A stretch of 64,000 bases of DNA. Source: JBGPOS01 sp041488155 (GTDB lineage: Bacteria > Chloroflexota > Dehalococcoidia > Tepidiformales > Tepidiformaceae). Each line of letters begins with the position of its first letter. The first letter of the stretch is position 1. The notes below the pieces were generated by a model that was given only the letters and a program-made list of their open reading frames with translations, was not told the DNA's origin and ran no database searches. The position numbers and the translations under genes are program-made. The stretch covers positions 20,107-84,106 of the forward strand of contig JBGPOS010000005.1 of the NCBI GenBank assembly GCA_041488155.1, in the 5' to 3' direction. This document shows, one piece after another, positions 58,059 through 64,000 of the stretch.

Positions 58059-58958
58059 CTAGTTCGGCGAAGGGACGACCTTCCACAGGACCGGTTCTTG
58101 CCCAGCGATGGCGATCCAGTAGGCCCGGCCGGCGGCTAGCGCGACAAGGTCGTTCGCGCCCGGAATCCCCTGTGCGCCCGGAAAGAACCCCACCCACTTC
58201 GCGGACGAGGGACGCCACCCGTACACGGCGGTGACGCGGTCGAAGATGTTCGTCCCACCGGCGTTTGCGCCGGTCGCTTTCAGCGCGTCCGAAACGTCGA
58301 TCCCGTCAGCGCCGCCCCAGGTGATAAGGCTCCAGCGGACGGTCAGGGTGTAGTTGGTGGTCGTGGAAAAGTCGATGACTCGGTCGAACCCAAGGTCGCC
58401 CAGGTCGTCGTGGACGATGACCAGGACGTTCACTCGACCGGCGGAACCGCTGGCGATCTTTATCCAGGCCTGGCACTCGTCGTCGACGCCCGGCGCGAGA
58501 GGCTCGAACGCCCTGATGTGGGTGAAGCCCTGGGCGTTGTCATACGTGGAAAAGGTGCTCACGCCGGTGGCGCTCTGCCGGTGTGAGTCGAGCCGCGCGC
58601 CGCCACTCGTCTCGATGATGACCCCGGCCCCGGAGTCGATGATGAAGTCGACCGTTTCTAGCGGCGTCGCCTGGCCCGTTACCGGGTTCAGGACCGAGTC
58701 GTTGGGAGCACCGGTGAGCACGGGGTGGAGACTAATCGCGTCGAACAGCGAGGCGTCGCAGAACCCGTCGCGGTCGAGGGCATGGAAGACGACGTAGGCG
58801 AACTGCCCGCTGCGCTCGACGGTGACTTCGCTGTAGCCGCCGAAGGCGGCGCTGGCTGCGGCGAGGGGGCTCTCAGCCCGCGCAGTGCCCTGGCGCCAGC
58901 CCTGGACAGGAGCCAGGATCGCCGAACAGATGACCAGTAGAGCAACGCCACGAACCAT
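58059..58958 (-). CDS. Secreted protein of unknown function
   Basis: 299 residues. Signal peptide (ATG 58958; hydrophobic core VALLVICSAILAPV, cleavage near ARAES). The mature protein is beta-rich. GRVNVLVIVHDDLGDLGFD suggests an adhesion or surface domain, and WGGADGIDVSDALKATG and VTAVYGWRPSSAKWVGFFPG follow. The final GRAYWIAIAGQEPVLWKVV segment resembles repeats seen in Chloroflexota surface proteins, as I recall. It starts 19 bp after the rhodanese gene. Function unknown. Confidence 0.65.
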   Translation of the reverse strand: MVRGVALLVICSAILAPVQGWRQGTARAESPLAAASAAFGGYSEVTVERSGQFAYVVFHALDRDGFCDASLFDAISLHPVLTGAPNDSVLNPVTGQATPLETVDFIIDSGAGVIIETSGGARLDSHRQSATGVSTFSTYDNAQGFTHIRAFEPLAPGVDDECQAWIKIASGSAGRVNVLVIVHDDLGDLGFDRVIDFSTTTNYTLTVRWSLITWGGADGIDVSDALKATGANAGGTNIFDRVTAVYGWRPSSAKWVGFFPGAQGIPGANDLVALAAGRAYWIAIAGQEPVLWKVVPSPN

Positions 58959-58977
58959 CGTTCGAAGCGCTTCCCGG

Positions 58978-59328
58978 TCAGTCGCCGGTCGGGTAGCCGG
59001 CCTGGGCCCAGGCAATTGTCCCGCCTTCAACGTTGTACAGCGCGAGCTCGTCGAGGCCGGCCGCCGTCGCGAACTCGGCTGCGAGGGCGCTGCGCTGACC
59101 TGACTTGCAGATGAACAAGACCTCTTTGCCGTGTGCGAAGTCTCGGATCTGCTTGATTTCGCCGATGACCGTGTTCACGGGGATGAGCCGAACGCCGGTG
59201 GCGTGAATCTCGACGTACTCGTCCGGCTCTCGCACGTCCACCATGACGGCCTCGTTTTTGTCCAGCTTCTCCTTGGCTTCGTCGACGGAGATGCGGAAGA
59301 ACGGTTCGCGGGGGTCTTTGGTGGCCAC
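58978..59328 (-). CDS. Rhodanese-like sulfurtransferase domain protein
   Basis: 116 residues: a single rhodanese domain with VMVDVREPDEYVEIHATGV and the active cysteine in FICKSGQRSA. It would move sulfane sulfur to a thiol acceptor. Start choice: GTG 59328 gives the compact domain; GTG 59352 adds 8 residues. A -10 box TACGCT (59373-59368) would make the mRNA leader only 9 nt for the longer form. Next to a secreted protein in the same direction, with no clear functional link. Confidence 0.82.
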   Translation of the reverse strand: MATKDPREPFFRISVDEAKEKLDKNEAVMVDVREPDEYVEIHATGVRLIPVNTVIGEIKQIRDFAHGKEVLFICKSGQRSALAAEFATAAGLDELALYNVEGGTIAWAQAGYPTGD

Positions 59329-59419
59329 AGTCGGGGGGCGCCTCGTTGTCACAGGGGTGGGACAGAAAGCGTAGCACAGCCTGTTTGAGCGATGAACGTC
59401 GCGCGCCGCTCCGTCGCCG

Positions 59420-59448
59420 TTGCCTTCCTGCCTCTTGATTGCCACACT
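59420..59448 (+). promoter_or_regulatory. Candidate leaderless promoter of the methyltransferase gene
   Basis: TTGCCT (59420-59425), 17-bp spacer, CACACT (59443-59448), then 7 bp to ATG 59456. The -10 matches consensus at only three places, but the arrangement repeats that of other leaderless genes. Confidence 0.4.
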
Positions 59449-59455
59449 CCCAACG

Positions 59456-60292
59456 ATGTCAGACGTACTTCGACCCGCTGCCGACGATGCGCTACGTGAG
59501 TGGGCGCGCAGGGTGCGCGCAAACCGCGAGCAGGTGGAACGCCTCCGTGAAGCCCCGGAAAGCACGGACTTCTATGGCCCTGTAGCCGGGGTCTTCAAGG
59601 CTGATCCACGCCGCACCGGGGAGCCGGCCCTCGACATCCTGCGCGCCGCCGTCGTTCCGGGGGAAACCTGGCTCGACATCGGCGCCGGTGGGGGGCGCTA
59701 CGCCCTCCCGCTCGCCCTCCTCGCCCGCGAGGTCATCGCGATCGACCCCTCGGACGGGATGCTTGCGGTGCTGCGGGAGAGCATGGCCGAGAACGCAATC
59801 ACGAACGTGCGCCTCGTGCAGTCACGCTGGCCGATGTCCGAACCGCTGCACGGAGACGTTTGCCTGATCGCGAACGTGGGGTACGACATCGAGGACATCG
59901 GTCCGTTTCTTGATGCGATGGAAGCCGCCGCCGGCCGGCTGTGCGTTGCGGTGCTGCAGGCTCGCTCGCCGGCGGCCGTGGCGGAGAGCTTTTGGCCTCC
60001 CATCCACGGGGAGGCACGAGAATTGCTTCCTGCGCTCCCGGAGTTCCTGGCTCTGCAACTGGCGCGCGGACGCCTCTGTGAAGTGAGGTTGTGCGAGCGT
60101 GCGCCGATGACCTATCCGTCGTTCGACGCCGTCCTGGGGTTTCTCAGGCAGCAGCTGTTCGTGGCGCCAGGCGGCGGCAAGGAAAAAGAACTGGAAATGC
60201 TCGCGCGCCGACAAATCACCGAACGCGACGGTCGCTTCGCCGCTTCGACAGCGTCGACGCCGCTAGGGATCGTGAGCTGGGCTCCCCGCTAG
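59456..60292 (+). CDS. Class I SAM-dependent methyltransferase
   Basis: 278 residues. Motif I is WLDIGAGGGRYALPLA, with the acidic IAIDPSDGMLAVL as motif II and LIANVGYDIEDI as motif IV. A short N-terminal helix bundle precedes the Rossmann core. It methylates an unknown small molecule or macromolecule with S-adenosylmethionine. No ribosome site; ATG 59456 is chosen from the protein start and the -10 box 7 bp upstream. The stop TAG overlaps the stop of the convergent FO synthase as CTAG. Confidence 0.82.
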   Translation: MSDVLRPAADDALREWARRVRANREQVERLREAPESTDFYGPVAGVFKADPRRTGEPALDILRAAVVPGETWLDIGAGGGRYALPLALLAREVIAIDPSDGMLAVLRESMAENAITNVRLVQSRWPMSEPLHGDVCLIANVGYDIEDIGPFLDAMEAAAGRLCVAVLQARSPAAVAESFWPPIHGEARELLPALPEFLALQLARGRLCEVRLCERAPMTYPSFDAVLGFLRQQLFVAPGGGKEKELEMLARRQITERDGRFAASTASTPLGIVSWAPR

Positions 60293-62742
60293 TTGCGAAC
60301 TAGCTCCCGGCCCGGGTCCCGCTCGTACTTCCTCGCCGGCGTAAGCACCACAGGCTCGAGCTCGGGCGCGAAGAACGAGGCGGTCTGCTGAGCTTCGGGG
60401 GGTGTGCCGTAGAGGGTCGTGCGCTGGCGCGGCATCCGGCCGATCGAGCGGATGATCTCTTCCATGCGCTCGGGTGGGAGCTCCTGGCCGTGCAGTGTCC
60501 CGGCCGCGCGGGTGATGCTTTCGTTCATCAGGGTGCCGCCGAGGTCGTTGCAGCCCGCCTGCAAGCAGGCCTTGACGCCCTCGACGCCCATCTTCACCCA
60601 TGAGACCTGGATGTTCGTGATGTGGGGGTGCAAGGCAAGGCGGGCCACGGCGTGCATGAGTACGGCTTCGCGGAAGGTCGGGCCACGACGGGCGCGCCCC
60701 TTGAGGTAGATCGGCGCTTCCATGTGCACGAACGGGAGCGGCACGAACTCTGTGATGCCGCCCGTGCGCCGCTGGAGGTCGCGGAGCCTTACGAGGTGTC
60801 GCGCCCAGTTCAGGGGGCCGTCGACGTGGCCGTACATGATCGTCGAGGTGGTGCGGATGCCTGTGTGGTGGGCCTCCTCGATCACCTGCAACCACTGGGC
60901 TGTGTTGATCTTGTCGGGGCAGAGCGTGGCTCGGACTTCGTCGTCAAGGACTTCGGCCGCGGTGCCCGGCAGCGACCCCAACCCTGCTTCCTTGAGGCGC
61001 TGGAGGAACTCCGGGAGTCCGATGCCGAGGGTCTGGGCGCCCTGCCAGACTTCGAGCGGCGAGAAGGCATGGACGTGCATGCCGGGAAGTGCTTCTCTGA
61101 CCGCTCGACAAATAGCCAGGTAGGTCTCGCCCGTGTACTCCGGGTGGATCCCGCCCTGCATGCAGACTTCGGTAGCGCCGCGGGCCCAGGCTTCCCGGGC
61201 GCGACGGACGATCTCGTCTAGGCCGAGGTCGTACGGGGCACCGCGGAGGTTCTCGCTCAGCTTGCCCTTCGAAAAGGCGCAGAACTGGCAGCGGAAGTAG
61301 CAAATGTTCGTGTAGTTGATGTTGCGATTGACGGCGTAGCTGATCGTCTCGCCGTTGACCTGCTTGCGAAGGGTGTCGGCCGCTTCGCAGACAGCGAAGA
61401 AGTCGTCGCCACGAGCCCGGAAGAGCCGCACGATTTCTTCCTCGTCAAGTTCGGCGCCAGCAGCGGCGCGATCGAGGATCGTGGCGACGCTCGCGCTGGC
61501 GGTGAGGCGCGGACGGCCCCGAGCGCTCTCAAGGGAGTAGGCCGGCGGGACGTCGGTGAGTTCGCCGGGCGACCAGTCTTCGACTCGCGCAAAGCCTTCG
61601 CCGTCGATTGCCCGGATGACGGGCGTGCGGAGAGCCATGTCCTGCCAGCGGTCCACGTCGCGGGCGTAGGCGGGGTAAACGGCGAGCCGCTCTATCAGCT
61701 CCTTGCCGCAGGCCGCGGTGTTGCGCCGCAAGGCGTCGAGGTGCGGCCAGGGCGCTTCGGGGTTGACGTGGTCGGGGGTGACGGGGGAGACGCCGCCCCA
61801 GTCGTTCAGACCGGCGGCCACGAGCTTCGGGTAGTCGTCATAACTCAGATTGGGCGGGGCCTGGATGTTCATCTCGGCGCCGAAGATCAGGCGCGCTACG
61901 GCGATTGTCCAGAGTAGGTCGTCGAGATCCGGTTCGGGCGCGTTGGCCATCTTTGTGTCGGCCTTGGCTCGGAAGTTCTGGACGATGATCTCCTGGATGT
62001 GCCCGAACCGTTCGTGGAGGGCGCGGAGCGCTAGGAGTGACTCCACCCGTTCGCGGCGCGTCTCGCCGATGCCGATGAGGATCCCGGAGGTGAAGGGCAC
62101 CTGGAGCTCGCCGGCAATGCGGATGGTCTCGAGGCGGACGCCGGGGCGCTTGTCGGGGGAGCCGTAGTGGACCATGCCGGGCCCACAGAGCCGGTCGGAG
62201 ACGCTTTCGAGCATGATCCCCTGTGAAACAGAGACGGCGCGAAGGGCGGCGATTTCTTCGCGAGTCATCACGCCCGGGTTGGTGTGCGGCAGGAGGCCGG
62301 TTTCCTCCAGGACGAGGCGAGCCATCTCCGTGAGGTAGGCGATCGTCGTCGGGTGCCCGAGGTCGGCCAGCTCCTTCGAGGCGATCTTGTATCTGCGCTC
62401 CGGCTTATCGCCAAGCGTGAAAAGCGCCTCCTTGCAACCCTGGGCGGCGCCGGCGCGTGCGATTTCGAGCACCTCTTCCCGGGTCAGGTAGGCGCGCTGA
62501 CCCGGCCGTGGGGGGTGGGCGAAGGTGCAGTAGTGGCAAACGTCGCGGCAGAGCTGAGTGAGCGGGATGAAGACCTTGCGCGAGTAGGAGATCAGGTTCC
62601 GGTGTCCGCGGTCACGCAGCTCGGAGGCTGCTGCGAGGAGCGGGGCGAGCTCGCTTTCGCCGGCCAGCGCCATTGCCTCCGCTTCCGTAGGCAGCTTCCC
62701 GTCGAGTGCGGCGGCGAGCGTCGCGCGGTTGGTTGGGCTCAA
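60289..62742 (-). CDS. fbiC: FO synthase, fused CofG-CofH type (F420 precursor synthesis)
   Basis: 817 residues with two radical SAM domains in one chain. CofG-like: CRDVCHYC (C65, C69, C72). CofH-like: CYFRCQFC (C481, C485, C488). Each binds a [4Fe-4S] cluster. The enzyme joins 5-amino-6-ribitylamino-uracil and tyrosine to make the deazaflavin FO, the chromophore of coenzyme F420. TTG 62742 is chosen because GGAGACGAG precedes it and the size then matches FbiC (about 850). Its promoter lies in the shared region with the HxlR gene. Other F420 genes are not in the window. Confidence 0.94.
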   Translation of the reverse strand: MSPTNRATLAAALDGKLPTEAEAMALAGESELAPLLAAASELRDRGHRNLISYSRKVFIPLTQLCRDVCHYCTFAHPPRPGQRAYLTREEVLEIARAGAAQGCKEALFTLGDKPERRYKIASKELADLGHPTTIAYLTEMARLVLEETGLLPHTNPGVMTREEIAALRAVSVSQGIMLESVSDRLCGPGMVHYGSPDKRPGVRLETIRIAGELQVPFTSGILIGIGETRRERVESLLALRALHERFGHIQEIIVQNFRAKADTKMANAPEPDLDDLLWTIAVARLIFGAEMNIQAPPNLSYDDYPKLVAAGLNDWGGVSPVTPDHVNPEAPWPHLDALRRNTAACGKELIERLAVYPAYARDVDRWQDMALRTPVIRAIDGEGFARVEDWSPGELTDVPPAYSLESARGRPRLTASASVATILDRAAAGAELDEEEIVRLFRARGDDFFAVCEAADTLRKQVNGETISYAVNRNINYTNICYFRCQFCAFSKGKLSENLRGAPYDLGLDEIVRRAREAWARGATEVCMQGGIHPEYTGETYLAICRAVREALPGMHVHAFSPLEVWQGAQTLGIGLPEFLQRLKEAGLGSLPGTAAEVLDDEVRATLCPDKINTAQWLQVIEEAHHTGIRTTSTIMYGHVDGPLNWARHLVRLRDLQRRTGGITEFVPLPFVHMEAPIYLKGRARRGPTFREAVLMHAVARLALHPHITNIQVSWVKMGVEGVKACLQAGCNDLGGTLMNESITRAAGTLHGQELPPERMEEIIRSIGRMPRQRTTLYGTPPEAQQTASFFAPELEPVVLTPARKYERDPGRELVRN

Positions 62743-62802
62743 GACTCGTCTCCGATGCTGCTTCTCGCCGCTTTCGGCCAGAGTAGGTCGTAGAATCCGT
62801 CT

Positions 62803-62836
62803 TGCTTTTATATCGCAACTCAGTTGTACTATGCAA
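62803..62836. promoter_or_regulatory. Divergent promoter/operator between fbiC and the HxlR gene
   Basis: - strand: TTGCAT (62836-62831), 18 bp, TATAAA (62812-62807) for fbiC. + strand: TTGCTT (62803-62808), 16 bp, TGTACT (62825-62830) for hxlR. Within it the tetramers CAAC, GTTG and CAAC alternate (about 62816-62836) with 3- and 7-bp gaps, forming overlapping inverted repeats, as HxlR dimers would bind. Confidence 0.5.
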
Positions 62837-62857
62837 CGTAGAGAGGGAAGACGGCCC

Positions 62858-63280
62858 ATGGCAAGTCGCACCGTCCGATGCCCGATAGCAGCCACGCTCG
62901 ACATCGTTGGGGATCGCTGGACGCTGCTCGTGGTGCGGGACCTGCTGCGCGGCAGGACGCGTTTTAGCGAGATGCGCCAGGGCGTCGAAGGGATCACGAC
63001 GAGCGTGCTATCGGACCGGCTCAAACTGCTCGAAGCGGAAGGTCTCGTCGCCCGGCACTTCTACAGCGACCACCCGCCTCGTGCGGAATACCTCCTTACG
63101 GCGAAAGGGCACGCGCTCGGAGTAGTTGTGGGGGCGCTTTCGTCATGGGGAGAGCAGTTCACGGAGCACGACCTTTCGATTGTCGACAACCAGTGTGGGC
63201 ACGGGGTGAAGGTGGTGTACCACTGTGACACCTGCGGACGCTCGGCGCCGCGATCGCGGGTGCGCATCGTCCAAGCCTAG
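62858..63280 (+). CDS. HxlR-family transcriptional regulator
   Basis: 140 residues with the HxlR helix-turn-helix: RCPIAATLDIVGDRWTLLVVRDLL, RFSEMRQGVEGIT and LSDRLKLLEAEGLVARHFYS. The C-terminal HCDTCG supplies a CxxC pair plus C in NQCGHG that could sense redox or metal. ATG 62858 is chosen from the family start; ATG 62831 is an in-frame alternative. Position opposite fbiC with shared operator-like repeats suggests control of F420 synthesis. Confidence 0.88.
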   Translation: MASRTVRCPIAATLDIVGDRWTLLVVRDLLRGRTRFSEMRQGVEGITTSVLSDRLKLLEAEGLVARHFYSDHPPRAEYLLTAKGHALGVVVGALSSWGEQFTEHDLSIVDNQCGHGVKVVYHCDTCGRSAPRSRVRIVQA

Positions 63281-63297
63281 CAGCGGTCGCGCCCGGT

Positions 63298-63327
63298 TTG
63301 CCGCCGTTCCCCGGCGGGCGATACAAT
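63298..63327 (+). promoter_or_regulatory. Promoter of coaE
   Basis: TTGCCG (63298-63303), 18-bp spacer, TACAAT (63322-63327), 38 bp before the TTG start. Confidence 0.55.
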
Positions 63328-63364
63328 TCCAGTTCCACGAAACGTCCCTTACCCGGAGATTTTC

Positions 63365-63982
63365 TTGCACGTCGTTGGACTGACTGGCGGGATCGCCAGC
63401 GGCAAATCCACCGTGGCCCGATTCTTCCGTGACAGAGTTGTGCCGGTCATCGACGCGGACGTCCTTGGCCACCGCACGTACGAGCCCGGCACGGAAACGT
63501 TCAAGGCTGTGGTCCATGCCTTCGGAGATGACGTTGTGGCGGCCGACGGGACGATCGACCGCAGAGCGCTCGGCGCGAAGGTTTTCGGAAGGCCCGACGA
63601 ACTCAAGCGGTTGACCGATGTCGTCTGGCCGGGCATCCGCAAGCTCGCCGGCGAGGAACTCTCCGAGCTCGAGATAGCCGGCAACCCTCTCGCGGTTCTC
63701 GAAGCCGCCGTTCTGTTCGAGGCCGGCTGGGAAGACCTGGTGGACGAGATCTGGGTGGTCGTGGTTGAGCCTGAGCTCGCGGTTGCCCGACTGGCATCCC
63801 GCAACGGGATCGATGCAGAGGCGGCCCGCGCCCGCATTGCCTCGCAGCTATCAAACGCGGAGCGGAAAGCGCGAGCGGACGTGGTGATCGAGAACAACGG
63901 TACGCTGGAAGCGCTCGATGGGAGCATCCAGGCGGCCTGGGGAAAACTTCAACAGCGGCTGCAAGCGGCGGCCGGGAGGTAA
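63365..63982 (+). CDS. coaE: Dephospho-CoA kinase
   Basis: 205 residues. P-loop GLTGGIASGKST (5-16), VIDADVLGHRTYEPG, RRALGAKVF and VLEAAVLFEAGW are CoaE landmarks. It phosphorylates the 3'-OH of dephospho-CoA, the last step of coenzyme A synthesis. The TTG start at 63365 has CGGAGA 7-8 bp upstream. It has its own promoter. The stop lies 18 bp from the window edge. Confidence 0.92.
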   Translation: MHVVGLTGGIASGKSTVARFFRDRVVPVIDADVLGHRTYEPGTETFKAVVHAFGDDVVAADGTIDRRALGAKVFGRPDELKRLTDVVWPGIRKLAGEELSELEIAGNPLAVLEAAVLFEAGWEDLVDEIWVVVVEPELAVARLASRNGIDAEAARARIASQLSNAERKARADVVIENNGTLEALDGSIQAAWGKLQQRLQAAAGR

Positions 63983-64000
63983 CTGGCATTGACTCAGATA

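Overview
The window is GC-rich chromosomal DNA packed with housekeeping and accessory genes. I see no phage genes, transposases, CRISPR array or rRNA. The gene set points to a free-living, probably aerobic or facultative bacterium of the Chloroflexota, perhaps a Dehalococcoidia-like or Tepidiforma-like lineage. Supporting genes are a two-subunit 2-oxoglutarate:ferredoxin oxidoreductase (korAB), a one-piece CofG-CofH type FO synthase for coenzyme F420, a eukaryote-like NADP isocitrate dehydrogenase, class 1B pyrD and a small CxxC zinc-ribbon protein. Lineage is an inference from gene content; no marker gene was compared.

Layout. 0-9 kb: lipoprotein end, ilvE, a PH-domain membrane protein, a MocR regulator divergent from a PNPOx-like flavoprotein, a hydrolase, a VOC protein, a cytidylate-kinase-like gene overlapping a lipoprotein gene, and a tandem HD/HD-GYP protein. 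9-16 kb: an acyl-CoA-dehydrogenase-fold flavoprotein, then CBS-korA-korB-zinc-ribbon/CBS, a LysR regulator and a PHP phosphoesterase. 16-25 kb: two alpha/beta hydrolases (one with a membrane tail), a VanY-like carboxypeptidase, an enoyl-CoA hydratase-like gene, erpA divergent from a cysteine desulfurase (Fe-S assembly), and comEC (DNA uptake). 25-34 kb: an SDR with a changed active site, a response-regulator-like protein, lipoprotein/threonine aldolase/unknown operon, tRNA-Pro, pyrD, Mrp and a NYN-domain protein. 34-39 kb: a reverse-strand run with tyrA-aroA-gmk fused by 4-bp overlaps, an HD protein and an M50 protease. 39-44 kb: an envelope operon of two beta-propeller proteins, a secreted lytic-transglycosylase-like protein and a DUF6391 protein behind a structured leader. 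44-55 kb: EF-G-like GTPase, DnaQ-DinG helicase, GNAT protein, a zinc-ribbon/Pro-Gly repeat protein, then acnA-icd. 55-64 kb: tRNA-Met, TetR/serine-hydrolase divergent pair, rhodanese, methyltransferase, FO synthase divergent from an HxlR regulator, and coaE.

How genes connect. acnA, icd (NADP) and korAB together run citrate to succinyl-CoA with ferredoxin as the last electron acceptor. The CBS genes bracketing korAB suggest adenylate-linked control. erpA, the cysteine desulfurase and Mrp supply Fe-S clusters needed by KorAB, aconitase and FO synthase.

Expression signals. At least seven genes have a -10 hexamer only 6-9 bp before the start codon, which predicts leaderless mRNAs; others have clear Shine-Dalgarno sites. 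Same-strand genes often overlap by 1-4 bp (ATGA, GTGA, TTGA, TGATG) and convergent genes often overlap or nearly abut at their stops. Only one convincing intrinsic terminator was found (about 21.57 kb). Function calls rest on motif recognition by eye; no database search was run.
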